A stretch of DNA of 64,000 nucleotides from Terriglobales bacterium (GTDB taxonomy: Bacteria; Acidobacteriota; Terriglobia; Terriglobales; Acidobacteriaceae). The number at the start of each line of letters is the position of its first letter. The first letter of the stretch is position 1. A program made the position numbers and the translations under genes. The stretch covers positions 62,001-126,000 of the forward strand of contig DATHMF010000086.1 in the NCBI GenBank assembly GCA_035487355.1, written 5' to 3'. This document shows positions 47,309 to 55,076 of the stretch, piece after piece. The notes under the pieces are model-generated. The model had not been told where the DNA came from. It saw only the letters and a list, made by a program, of their open reading frames with translations, and did not search any database.

Positions 47309-47554
47309 ACGCCGGCGCCCGACGTCGACGGCTTCACCCCGGACCAGCAGTTCTTCATCGCCTGGGAACAGGTCCGCGGCGACGAGGAGCGTCCGGAGTT
47401 CGCGCGCAAGATGATCCAGGGCGACGAGCACCCGGTGGCGAAGTACCGCGTCATCGGACCGCTCTCGAACATGCCGCCATTTGCCAAGGCGTTCTCGTGC
47501 AAGGCAGGCTCGGCGATGGTCCGCCTGGCCGAGAAGCGGTGCGAAGTCTGGTAA
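47309..47554 (+). pseudogene. Relic of an M13 (neprilysin/PepO-like) metallopeptidase C-terminus
   Basis: An open stretch with no start codon translates to the C-terminal end of M13 peptidases: DGFTPDQQFFIAWEQVRG, then GDEHPVAKYRVIGPLSNMPP, FAKAFSCKAGS and the terminal KRCEVW followed by TAA. M13 proteins characteristically end C-x-x-W/V-W with this spacing. The zinc motifs (HExxH, ExxxD) would be several hundred residues upstream and are absent; a TAG precedes the match at 47306-47308. GC and GC3 are visibly higher than in the surrounding DNA, which suggests transferred DNA that decayed. Only about 78 codons remain. Confidence 0.75.
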
Positions 47555-47673
47555 ATGCAGATGCAGAATGGGCCGCCCTCAAAAGTGCACCCCCTGACTC
47601 TTCGCACTGATGCCGTACTATCTTCTTAGGCGAATCTGTGTTATACGGACCGTTGAAGCGCCCCGGAGGGCCA

Positions 47674-48183
47674 ATGGATGACTCGCGAGCCGGGCGGGCA
47701 ACGCAGGCGTTTCGGGAAGGCGTGACCCTCTGGAAGGTCCACAAGGATCGGCACGGGGCGGTCGAGAAGCTTTCTCTTTGCCTTAGCCTCGTGCCGGGTG
47801 TGCCGGAAGCACTCTACAACCGAGCCCTCATCCTCGCCGAGCTCGGCGAGGATGATCGAGCTGTTCAAGATCTCAGAGCCCTGGAAGCCAGCGGAAGCCC
47901 CCTCGCGCAGCAACTCGCCACACTATTTGATGTTCACGCCCAGGCAACCGTCTCCATTGGCGTCAAGAAGCTTAGGGATGGCGCTGTCGCCGAAGCAGTT
48001 GAGCTGTTCACGCGCGCAAGCGTCTTTGCGCCGGATAACCCGGTACCCTACAACAATCGTGGCTTGGCCCTCCGCGCGGCGGGCGACGATGTCGCGGCGT
48101 TGAAGGACCTCGACACGGCGGTGCAGCTTGGCTGGCAAGGGGAGCACTATCTCTTCGACACGGCAGGACCAGCCGATGAGTAG
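47674..48183 (+). CDS. TPR-repeat protein
   Basis: 169 aa from ATG at 47674, selected because GGAGGG lies 6 nt upstream (47664-47669); an upstream GTG/TTG would extend through non-coding sequence. Two to three TPR-type helical pairs are visible (EALYNRALILAELGEDDRAV; VPYNNRGLALRAAGDDVAAL; AVAEAVELFTRASVFAPDNP). No signal peptide, so a cytoplasmic scaffold is likely. Codon use is more GC-rich than neighbours and similar to the M13 relic just upstream, so both may have arrived together (inference). No partner gene seen. Confidence 0.75.
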   Translation: MDDSRAGRATQAFREGVTLWKVHKDRHGAVEKLSLCLSLVPGVPEALYNRALILAELGEDDRAVQDLRALEASGSPLAQQLATLFDVHAQATVSIGVKKLRDGAVAEAVELFTRASVFAPDNPVPYNNRGLALRAAGDDVAALKDLDTAVQLGWQGEHYLFDTAGPADE

Positions 48184-48716
48184 GCGCCGCACCCGCGTGC
48201 CCATTTGCGCGACCAGGCGAATGGGGGATTTTCTGTTTCCCTTTTTGACCTGGTTGAGTACGCGTAGCAGTGGCATTACTCAAGAGTCCCGGAATTTTCT
48301 CGCGAGGATGCTGGATTCCAAATCCCCGGCCTAGCAAAGCTAGGCGCGGGGCACCCCTGCAGTGTTTCGGATGGGCCACCCGCCCAGAATGGGCCGCGAC
48401 TGTGATCGTCAGTGGCCGATGTTGAATCAACGGCATGAGTTCTGTAGACATGCGGTCTCCTTTTTTATTCTGTCGCGTACCAATCCCATACGCGGCACAC
48501 GCGCAGGTATTCAGAATCGCGATTTTTGTGGCGAGGCGAAAGCTCAGACGGTCCGGCTATGACCACTGAGGCCAATTCCGAACAGACGTACGTAGGAAGT
48601 CTCGGCGGGAGGGTGCTTATTGAATGATGTGTGAACTTACGACGTTGTGACAACGTATACGCACGACGGCAGGGTGTTCATACCGAAGAACGTCGCAGCC
48701 AAGTTCGGACGACGAC
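48184..48716. other. Intergenic region with a strong hairpin
   Basis: 533 bp without a supported gene. A near-perfect hairpin at 48324-48351 (CCCC-GG-CCTAGC-AAA-GCTAGG-CG-CGGGG) may terminate the TPR transcript or be a REP-like element; no T-run follows. An imperfect palindrome (ACGTTGT-G-ACAACGT) lies at 48642-48656. Confidence 0.5.
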
Positions 48717-49217
48717 TTATTTGGGTTTAGGCTTTTGGAACTCCTCCACGAGCAGAACCCAGTCCCACTGATCTCCGGCTCGTCTGCCACCAGCTCGGAT
48801 GAGGTACAGATCCACACTTTGGCCTTTCGAGAGTTCCTTCTCCAGGTATGGACTCACCTGCTTCTGTACCGGCAGCCAGTATTCTTTGCCGTCTTGGACA
48901 AACAGCAGCTCGGTTTCATATAGGGTCGTGTAGTTTGAATCTGCGGTGTAGGATCTGCTCCACTGGGCAATAAAATCCTGTTTTTCGGCAGAGATGGGTC
49001 TTGACAACCCGACATACGTCACGCCAACTCGAGAGGGCAGAGTGTCTTTCGCCAGAAAGACCCTAGTGCTGGTCGAAGCACCGACGGCTTCGATGTTCTG
49101 TTGGATAATTTCCTTTAGGGTTCGTGGCTTGAAGTCCTTCCACGGAAAAGTCTGAGCGCATAGCAGGCCTGTTAGAACAAAACATAAGGGAGCAGCGCGT
49201 AGTCTCCACTTTTTCAT
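48717..49217 (-). CDS. Small secreted hypothetical protein
   Basis: 166 aa from ATG at 49217 (MKKWRLRAAPLCFVLTGLLC); a start at 49259 would add 14 residues. Signal peptide with a possible lipobox-like LLCAQ. The mature part has FKPRTLKEIIQQNIEAVGAS, EYWLPVQKQVSPYLEKELSK and a C-terminal WDWVLLVEEFQKPKPK. Not recognised as a known family; exported protein of unknown role. Transcribed away from the radical SAM gene at 49447. Confidence 0.7.
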   Translation of the reverse strand: MKKWRLRAAPLCFVLTGLLCAQTFPWKDFKPRTLKEIIQQNIEAVGASTSTRVFLAKDTLPSRVGVTYVGLSRPISAEKQDFIAQWSRSYTADSNYTTLYETELLFVQDGKEYWLPVQKQVSPYLEKELSKGQSVDLYLIRAGGRRAGDQWDWVLLVEEFQKPKPK

Positions 49218-49396
49218 TTTGGTTCCGTTACCCATGCAGAGGCATTGCGATCTCCGCAAAACAAGTAAGCCGTTGTAAGCCGCCTCAGTGGTTTGTTCGC
49301 CTCAGTATACGTTATTAGCGTGGCTTTAATGAAATGGCCCTAGCTCGGCCTCGGGGGCCGGTTTCAGACCGCTCTGTCTCCTATCCCAAATACCTC

Positions 49397-49425
49397 TTGA
49401 CTTCCAGTAATTACTGGTTTATCTT
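49397..49425 (+). promoter_or_regulatory. Promoter with a perfect palindrome in the spacer
   Basis: TTGACT (49397-49402), 17-nt spacer, TATCTT (49420-49425). The spacer contains the 14-bp perfect palindrome CCAGTAATTACTGG (49404-49417). Predicted transcription start near 49432, 15 nt before the ATG of the radical SAM gene. A palindrome in the spacer suggests an operator. Confidence 0.6.
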
Positions 49426-49446
49426 AGGCGAACAAAAGGCGAAAAT

Positions 49447-50457
49447 ATGCCGGGCTCTTCCCTATCCTTCTTCGAACCCCTCCCCCAGGAGAAGCTGGTA
49501 GGGATTGCCCGGCTCGCCTCTTTGGGCGACTCCATCAAGCAGGGGCACAAGATTGAGTACTTTACCCTGCCCACCCGCTCCATTCTCAACCGCTGCACCT
49601 CGAAGCGGGGTATGCCTTTTACTTGGACCATCAACCCTTACCGAGGCTGCGAGTTTGCCTGCAAATACTGTTATGCGCGTTACACCCATGAATTTATGGA
49701 GATGCGCGACGGCCTGGATTTTGAGCGCAAGATTTATGTGAAGCAGAACGCAGGATGGCTGGTGCGGCAGGAGCTGAAGCATGTCCGCAAAGGAGAGGGC
49801 ATGGCCATGGGTGCGGCCACCGATCCTTATCAGCCGGCTGAGCGCCGTTACGAGGTTACGCGCGCCATCCTGGAAGAGCTGGCGCAGCATCACGGGCTTG
49901 CCCTGGGGATTGTGACCAAATCCACGCTGATCGTGCGCGATGTTGAGCTGCTGCGCAAGTTTGCCGCGAACAACGATCTCTGGATCCAGGTTACGGTCAC
50001 CACCATGGATATTCAACTGGCAAGAATTCTGGAGCCGCGGGCGCCGAGGCCTGATCTGCGCATGCAGACGGTCCGCGAACTGGCTAACGCCGGGTTGAGT
50101 GTAGGAGTCAACTGCGCACCCGTGCTGCCGGAAATCACAGATTCGGTTGCCAACCTGGAATCGGTCATCGTTGCCGCGCGCGAGGCTGGAGCGCACCGTA
50201 TCCACGCCAATCCTCTGTATCTGAAGCCGTGCTCGGAAAAAGTCTTTATGCCCTTTTTGGCAGAGCAGTTCCCCCACTTAGTTGAAGGCTATAAACAACG
50301 CTATGCCAAGGGCGCGTTTCTTTCCAAGTCGTACCACCAGCGTGTCTCCAAGCTCATGGAGCGCCTGCTGCAGAAGCACAACTTTCAACATAAGCGCCGC
50401 GAGCGGCGGGCGTTTGTGGAGAGGCAGGAACAAGACGAGCAGATGGGGTTGTTTTGA
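49447..50457 (+). CDS. SPL-family radical SAM protein
   Basis: 336 aa. The radical SAM iron-sulfur motif CxxxCxxC is in GCEFACKYCYARYTHEFM (about residues 70-80), preceded by the typical FTWTINPYRGC. Later come the SAM-binding region DPYQPAERRYEVTRAILEEL and ITDSVANLESVIVAAREAGA. The family includes spore photoproduct lyase and the Rv2578c-type proteins annotated 'SPL family radical SAM'; this non-sporulating lineage has the latter type. Substrate unknown. It has its own promoter with an operator-like palindrome (49397-49425). Confidence 0.88.
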   Translation: MPGSSLSFFEPLPQEKLVGIARLASLGDSIKQGHKIEYFTLPTRSILNRCTSKRGMPFTWTINPYRGCEFACKYCYARYTHEFMEMRDGLDFERKIYVKQNAGWLVRQELKHVRKGEGMAMGAATDPYQPAERRYEVTRAILEELAQHHGLALGIVTKSTLIVRDVELLRKFAANNDLWIQVTVTTMDIQLARILEPRAPRPDLRMQTVRELANAGLSVGVNCAPVLPEITDSVANLESVIVAAREAGAHRIHANPLYLKPCSEKVFMPFLAEQFPHLVEGYKQRYAKGAFLSKSYHQRVSKLMERLLQKHNFQHKRRERRAFVERQEQDEQMGLF

Positions 50458-50792
50458 AGGTTCCGGCTCTAAGAGGTATCAAAGTGGCATCAACCCGTTG
50501 GTCTTTGAGGAATTTTAGTTCATCATCTGCTAGAGCTATTTCGGCCATCTTTTTGCAGGTTGTCAGCGCGTCCGCTCAGAAGAAGAGGAGGAGAAAGGTA
50601 CGAGGGACTATCTGAAGTAGTCTCGATTTTCAGCCCGTAAGTCGTTGAATTAAAGTGGGTTGTAGCTGGTGGGACTACTCCAAGTAATACCCCCACCCCC
50701 CACTATCTGACTCGATAGAACAGAGAATGTTTGTTAATCAAATGTATGAGTACTGGACCGAGATACCCTCTCATCCTGCTACAATTTTCCTT
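50458..50792. other. Intergenic region with a dispersed repeat
   Basis: 335 bp without a gene. 50600-50705 carries a GTAAGTCGTTGAATTAAA unit and the GACTACTCCAAGTAAT 16-mer (50673-50688) followed by a C-run, both shared with 22986-23036 and in style with 46545-46700. No FMN riboswitch motif was seen ahead of ribBA. Confidence 0.55.
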
Positions 50793-51971
50793 ATGAACCC
50801 GCAGACGCCATTTACGACCGTTGAAGAGGCGATTGCAGAGATCCGCGCCGGACGCATGGTCGTAGTCGTGGACGACGAAGACCGCGAGAACGAAGGCGAC
50901 CTCACCCTGGCGGCGGAAAAAGTTACTCCTGAAGCCATCAACTTCATGGCTAAGTATGGCCGCGGACTTATCTGCCTGGCGCTTACCGAGGAGCGGCTGG
51001 ATTACCTGCGCATCGGCCCCATGACTGCCTTCAACGACTCGCCCTACGGCACGGCATTCTGCGAGAGCATCGAAGCGCGGGCGGGGGTCACTACGGGAAT
51101 TTCCGCACATGACCGCTCGCGTACGATTCAGGTGGCGGTTGATCCTCAATCACGGCCCAGCGATTTGGTGCGTCCTGGACACATATTTCCTCTGCGCGCC
51201 CGCAAAGGCGGCGTGCTGGTGCGCGCCGGCCAAACCGAAGCCTCCGTTGACCTCGCACGGCTGGCTGGGCTGGTGCCTGCCGGAGTGATCTGCGAGATCA
51301 TGAATGAAGACGGCAGCATGGCGCGCGTGCCGCAGCTTGTAGAGTTCTGCCAGAAGCACAATTTGAAGATGCTGACGGTCGCGGAGCTGATCCGCTATCG
51401 AATTAAGAACGAACGCTACGTTCACCGCGCAGGCGAAGCCCTGCTGCCGACGCCCTACGGCGAGTTCCGCATGATTGCCTACGAGAGTGAACTCGATCAC
51501 GAGTTCCACATTGCCCTGTTGCGGGGCGATCCGGCAGAGTTTGGTTCACGCCCGGCCCTGGTGCGTATGCATTCCCACTGCCTCGTGGGCGATGTTTTTG
51601 GCGCGACCTGGTGCACCTGCCAGGCGACCATCGCACACTCCCTGAAGATGATCGCGGAGCACGATCATGGCGCCCTGATTTATCTTCATCAAACCTCCAA
51701 GGGATTTTCCATCGAAAAGGTCGGCGACAAACCTATGCTGGCGTTTCATCGCGAATCCCGCGAGCCGTCGCTCCCCGACCATCAGCGCAAAACGCAGCGC
51801 GAAATTGGAATCGGGGCACAAATTCTCTCGGACTTGGGAATTAAAGAAATCCGCCTGCTGACAAATCATCCTCGCCGGGTGGCGGGCCTGGAGGGCTATG
51901 GCATCCGCATCATCGAACAGGTACCCATTCCCGTGGGCCAGGCGAAAGACGCAGCTTCAACGCGTTCTTGA
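50793..51971 (+). CDS. ribBA: Bifunctional DHBP synthase / GTP cyclohydrolase II
   Basis: 392 aa from ATG at 50793 ([20 protein letters not shown]); the upstream start at 50727 gives non-conserved residues. Riboflavin synthesis enzyme. The N-terminal DHBP synthase domain has [20 protein letters not shown] and GYAF-type substrate residues, including [20 protein letters not shown]. The C-terminal GTP cyclohydrolase II domain has the zinc-binding cysteines in [29 protein letters not shown], and the C-terminal [16 protein letters not shown]. Full-length fusion of both domains as in most bacteria. It lies alone, with hypothetical genes on the other strand downstream. Confidence 0.96.
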   Translation: MNPQTPFTTVEEAIAEIRAGRMVVVVDDEDRENEGDLTLAAEKVTPEAINFMAKYGRGLICLALTEERLDYLRIGPMTAFNDSPYGTAFCESIEARAGVTTGISAHDRSRTIQVAVDPQSRPSDLVRPGHIFPLRARKGGVLVRAGQTEASVDLARLAGLVPAGVICEIMNEDGSMARVPQLVEFCQKHNLKMLTVAELIRYRIKNERYVHRAGEALLPTPYGEFRMIAYESELDHEFHIALLRGDPAEFGSRPALVRMHSHCLVGDVFGATWCTCQATIAHSLKMIAEHDHGALIYLHQTSKGFSIEKVGDKPMLAFHRESREPSLPDHQRKTQREIGIGAQILSDLGIKEIRLLTNHPRRVAGLEGYGIRIIEQVPIPVGQAKDAASTRS

Positions 51972-52018
51972 AGCTATTGGCTCATCAGGGCGTGGCCGCT
52001 GCGCCGGCAAATTCACTC

Positions 52019-52282
52019 TCAGCTCGTCTTGCGCGCAACCACATTGCTTTCGTGAATGTAATACTGCGCTGAACAGGTGTTGGAGCCACAAATGACGGCA
52101 AAGAGTCCGGCAAGCTGCTTGCGCGTCACCAGACCCAGCGTGCCGCACTCGGGACAAGCCAGCACCGCCCAATAAGGGTCCTCGCCTTCACCCATGTCGC
52201 CGGCGTTTTCCAGCACGAAGAGAGTGCCGGGCTGCATTTGTTCGGGGATCCACTCGCTCAGAAAGTTCAGTTCCTGCACCAT
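52019..52282 (-). CDS. Small zinc-ribbon-like hypothetical protein
   Basis: 87 aa. Two Cys pairs spaced like a zinc ribbon (VLACPECGTLGL and VICGSNTCSAQY). N-terminus is acidic and not membrane-like (MVQELNFLSEWIPEQMQPGT). It starts 44 bp after the MerR regulator on the same strand, so it is probably co-transcribed and may be its target or partner. Not recognised beyond the metal-binding pattern. Confidence 0.65.
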   Translation of the reverse strand: MVQELNFLSEWIPEQMQPGTLFVLENAGDMGEGEDPYWAVLACPECGTLGLVTRKQLAGLFAVICGSNTCSAQYYIHESNVVARKTS

Positions 52283-52326
52283 TCACCACCTCCAGTACCC
52301 AAAAAGACCAAACTTCTACCTACCGC

Positions 52327-52806
52327 TCACGCCGAATTTTTTCGCCGTGAACGAACCCAGTTTGCAGAACGAACAGATTTCTTATTGCGAAAATCCTTCC
52401 CTCGTATATCGGCGCGCACCTGCCGCAATGTATCGGAGAGGCAAATTGTCAGCAGCGGTTGCCGCGCGTTCTTCAGGATGTCAATCACCTGGCGCGTGGA
52501 TGTCTCCAGATAAATGTGTTTTCCATCGGTCAGCAGATGCACATCAGCGCTGTTGCTGAGGGTTTCTACCAGACGCTTGCCCAGCTCGCGTTGCAGGAAG
52601 CGCAGCACGGTGCGCACCCGCTGCAGTGAGAAGCCTTTGCGGCGCAGCTCGCAAATCACGGAAATTTCCGTGAGATCAGCGAATGAATAGAGCCGGCAGC
52701 GGCCCTGACGGGCAGGAGAGACAATCCCCTGCTCATCCCACCATTGCAACTGCCGCGGTGAGATGCCGGTCAACGCAACGATCTCCTGTGAAGTAAACTC
52801 CTGCAT
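52327..52806 (-). CDS. MerR-family transcriptional regulator
   Basis: 159 aa. N-terminal winged HTH: FTSQEIVALTGISPRQLQWW, then DEQGIVSPARQGRCRLYSFA, LTEISVICELRRKGFSLQRV, the MerR_1 DNA-binding pattern. A helical dimerisation segment follows, and a C-terminal domain (YLETSTRQVIDILKNARQPL) without the cysteines used by metal-sensing members. It likely binds the palindromic pair just upstream (52850-52885), i.e. autoregulates (inference). The downstream zinc-ribbon gene lies 44 bp away on the same strand. Confidence 0.9.
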   Translation of the reverse strand: MQEFTSQEIVALTGISPRQLQWWDEQGIVSPARQGRCRLYSFADLTEISVICELRRKGFSLQRVRTVLRFLQRELGKRLVETLSNSADVHLLTDGKHIYLETSTRQVIDILKNARQPLLTICLSDTLRQVRADIRGKDFRNKKSVRSANWVRSRRKNSA

Positions 52807-52849
52807 CTTTCATCCTTATGCTGCCAGTTCAACCATTTTTTGTACTTCT

Positions 52850-52885
52850 TGTTTAAAACACAAAATACATAAAATGTTTTAAACA
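52850..52885 (-). promoter_or_regulatory. Operator-like inverted repeat ahead of merR gene
   Basis: TGTTTAAAACA (52850-52860) and its exact reverse complement TGTTTTAAACA (52875-52885) lie 14 nt apart, about 44 nt upstream of the MerR-family start, in a strongly A+T-rich stretch. This is the expected place for an autoregulatory operator. Confidence 0.6.
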
Positions 52886-52947
52886 TTCTAGAGCGGGAAT
52901 GTTGAGAGTCAAGAAGTATTTAGGGCAGTATACCTGTGGTTACCGGG

Positions 52948-52981
52948 GATTTACGATTTACGAAGTACGATTTACGATTTG
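52948..52981. repeat. Left copy of a 34-bp inverted repeat flanking thiS
   Basis: Built of GATTTACGATTTACGAAG and TACGATTTACGATTTG. Its reverse complement matches 53211-53244 at 33 of 34 positions. The copies flank thiS. Confidence 0.85.
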
Positions 52982-53007
52982 TTTAGCTGTAGACATCTAT
53001 TTCCCTA

Positions 53008-53220
53008 ATGAACCTGATCATCAATGGAGAGCGTCGCGAATTCTCTGAGCCATCCCTGGCTCTTTCAGCCCTCATCATCGAAAAGCTTGGAATGAAGGGC
53101 GACCGGGTTGCGGTGGAACTCAATCGAGAGATCATCCGCCGCGACCACTGGGAATCTACCCTTCTGAAGAATGGAGACCGCCTGGAGATCGTCCACTTTG
53201 TTGGCGGAGGCAAATCGTAA
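53008..53220 (+). CDS. thiS: Sulfur-carrier protein ThiS
   Basis: 70 aa ubiquitin-like sulfur carrier for thiazole formation in thiamine synthesis. The ubiquitin-like pattern is MNLIINGERREFSEPSLALS, DRVAVELNREIIRRDH, DRLEIVHFVGGG. ThiS normally ends in the Gly-Gly that is thiocarboxylated; here the end is VGGGKS, two residues beyond. The last codons AAA TCG TAA lie in the right repeat (53211-53244), so the extra Lys-Ser comes from that element. Whether the protein functions without trimming is open. No other thi genes are adjacent. Confidence 0.9.
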   Translation: MNLIINGERREFSEPSLALSALIIEKLGMKGDRVAVELNREIIRRDHWESTLLKNGDRLEIVHFVGGGKS

Positions 53221-53244
53221 ATCGTACTTCGCAAATCGTAAATC
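53211..53244. repeat. Right copy of the 34-bp inverted repeat, overlapping the thiS stop codon
   Basis: Reverse complement of 52948-52981 with one mismatch. It supplies the last two codons and TAA of thiS, and its far edge forms part of the TAG stop (53244-53246) of the convergent gene. Confidence 0.85.
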
Positions 53245-53879
53245 TAGATTGAGTGTTGTGGAACTGCGGTTGCCTGCTTCTTGAGCCGGAACTTGCGGGT
53301 GGAGTGGCGCTGCTCGCAGGTGGCCTGCACAAGTACCGCGGCCTCGGCTAAATCGGACTCATCCAAGAGAATCTTCATTTCCGCCAGGCCTTGCTCATTA
53401 GTGGTGGTCTCCGAATAAATAGGAGCATCGCTGGCGATATGCAGGCGCGAGGTAAGCTGCGCGCCGGTTACCGGCTCACCCTGGCGGGTCACTTTGAATT
53501 TCATCAAAATCGAATTGTCCTGATAGACCGCGTCGGCGTTCAACCAATGCAAGGAGAGCCCATCACCGTGCTGGCTGGCATCCTGAATTTCCGCCCCTTC
53601 ACGAGCCAGCGACTGCGTAGGCGCAAACAAGGTATTAATGTTGCCGGCACGGATGGTATCAATCACATTTTTGTGCTGGATTTTGAGCAGCTCGTGCATC
53701 TGCTCATCAGAAAAATCGGGCTTGACCACCCAATCGGCATAAGAGGTGGCGTGCTTGCCGATGCAGCGCCCGCGCACGAACACCTGGGTTTGCAGAAGCA
53801 GGTCGGCCTGCCGCGCCTCGCTCTGGACGTGGTACACCACATCCTCATATTTTATGTCGGTATTAAATCCGAAAATCAT
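53244..53879 (-). CDS. Conserved-looking hypothetical protein
   Basis: 211 aa. N-terminal beta-alpha region MIFGFNTDIKYEDVVYHVQS, VFVRGRCIGKHATSYADW; a helical segment MHELLKIQHKNVIDTIRAGN; then a C-terminal Ig-like domain (LHWLNADAVYQDNSILMKFK, TRQGEPVTGAQLTSRLHIAS, NEQGLAEMKILLD). No signal peptide, so cytoplasmic. Not assigned to a family. The stop codon is formed in part by the 34-bp repeat. It lies upstream of the nuo operon on the opposite strand. Confidence 0.7.
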   Translation of the reverse strand: MIFGFNTDIKYEDVVYHVQSEARQADLLLQTQVFVRGRCIGKHATSYADWVVKPDFSDEQMHELLKIQHKNVIDTIRAGNINTLFAPTQSLAREGAEIQDASQHGDGLSLHWLNADAVYQDNSILMKFKVTRQGEPVTGAQLTSRLHIASDAPIYSETTTNEQGLAEMKILLDESDLAEAAVLVQATCEQRHSTRKFRLKKQATAVPQHSI

Positions 53880-54087
53880 ATTTCTAAGGGCTCCGCAACG
53901 CTACGCTGCTGCGCCCTCGCACTTTGCTCGCGCTGCACGGCGCTCGCTCCGTGCTCACCCGTTTCTACCACCGGCGCCCCCTTTGAGCCCATATTGATGC
54001 CGGAAAACCGCCGGAACCTTTAGGAATCCTCTGTACTGCAAGCTTTCATCATATTTTAACTCGCCTTGGAATGGCTGCAGCAGAAAC

Positions 54088-54117
54088 TTGACACCCTCCA
54101 ACGCAAAAAACTAAACT
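54088..54117 (+). promoter_or_regulatory. Putative promoter of the nuo operon
   Basis: Perfect -35 TTGACA (54088-54093), 18-nt spacing, -10 TAAACT (54112-54117). Predicted start near 54124, about 42 nt before the nuoA ATG. Confidence 0.45.
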
Positions 54118-54165
54118 CAAAAGTTTGCTACTTGTTAGTGGCGCTCAGTATATACAGCTCTTCAT

Positions 54166-54579
54166 ATGCCGGACAACTATTTCGCCCCTTATTTGCCGTT
54201 GCTTATCCATATACTCTTCGCCGGGGGTATTGCGGCGGGAATGGTCATGCTTTCTGCCCTTTTGGGCAAGCGCCGTCCCACGCGGGCCAAAATGACCCCA
54301 TATGAGTGCGGCATATTGCCCACCGGAGACGCTCGCGGGCGCTTTACAGTCAGGTTCTACCTCGTAGCTATGCTGTTTATTTTGTTCGATGTAGAGGCAG
54401 TTTTCCTCTATCCATGGGCGGTCATCTACCGAGAACTGAGCGATCCCAGGACATACGGAACCAGATTTTTTGGTTTCGTCGAAATGCTGGTGTACATCGG
54501 AATTGTGCTGGTCGGCTTCTTCTATACATGGAAGAAGGGCGTTCTGGACTGGAACAAGCCGGAAGGAGAAGACACCTAA
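54166..54579 (+). CDS. nuoA: NADH-quinone oxidoreductase subunit A
   Basis: 137 aa with three membrane helices (LPLLIHILFAGGIAAGMVML; FYLVAMLFILFDVEAVFLYP; MLVYIGIVLVGFFYTWKKGV). The hallmark loop KMTPYECGILPTGDARGRFT precedes the family motif VRFYLVAMLFILFDVEAVFL. Membrane subunit of complex I near the quinone site. First gene of the operon; its stop overlaps the nuoC start by 1 nt (TAATG). nuoB, which normally follows, is absent. Confidence 0.96.
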   Translation: MPDNYFAPYLPLLIHILFAGGIAAGMVMLSALLGKRRPTRAKMTPYECGILPTGDARGRFTVRFYLVAMLFILFDVEAVFLYPWAVIYRELSDPRTYGTRFFGFVEMLVYIGIVLVGFFYTWKKGVLDWNKPEGEDT

Positions 54580-55076
54580 TGTCGCTCTCCCCCGCAGTTA
54601 CCGACCTTAGCCAGTTAAAGGACATGCCTGCTGTCGCCCGCCTCACAGATGTAAAGAGCAGTGCCGTGCAGGGCGCGAAGTTCGACCGCGACGAGCTTTC
54701 AATCTACGTAGACGGAGCCTTCATTCGTGAAGCCTGCGCGCTGTTGCAATCCGACCCGGAAACCAAGTTCAATTTTCTTTCGGATATCACTTGCGTGGAT
54801 TTGTATCCCAGCGAGCCGCGCTTTGAAGTCTGCTATCACCTGCTCTCGCACACACGCAAAGAGCGCGTGCGGCTGAAGGTCAAGCTGGCAGGAAACGACC
54901 CCAGCGTGGAATCCATTACTTCGGTCTGGCCGGCCGCCAATTTCTTTGAGCGCGAAATTTTTGATCTCTTCGGAGTACGCTTCGAGGGCCATCCTAACCT
55001 GCGGCGCATCCTGATGCCGGAGGATTGGGAAGGCCATCCGCTGCGTAAAGATTATCCCGTGGAGGGTTATCGCTAA
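54579..55076 (+). CDS. nuoC: NADH-quinone oxidoreductase subunit C
   Basis: 165 aa from ATG at 54579, overlapping the nuoA stop by 1 nt. Complex I 30-kDa subunit: FLSDITCVDLYPSEPRFEVC, YHLLSHTRKERVRLKVKLAG, and the signature WPAANFFEREIFDLFGVRFE with GHPNLRRILMPEDWEGHPLR at the C-terminus. Directly follows nuoA (no nuoB between) and overlaps nuoD by 1 nt. Separate from NuoD, not fused. Confidence 0.97.
   Translation: MSLSPAVTDLSQLKDMPAVARLTDVKSSAVQGAKFDRDELSIYVDGAFIREACALLQSDPETKFNFLSDITCVDLYPSEPRFEVCYHLLSHTRKERVRLKVKLAGNDPSVESITSVWPAANFFEREIFDLFGVRFEGHPNLRRILMPEDWEGHPLRKDYPVEGYR

Noticed and set aside
48324-48351. Hairpin as a rho-independent terminator of the TPR gene
   Set aside because: Strong stem but no T-run and about 140 bp after the stop; kept only as a hairpin of unknown role.
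50458-50792. Possible FMN riboswitch ahead of ribBA
   Set aside because: No conserved RFN motif segments were found in the 335-bp region.
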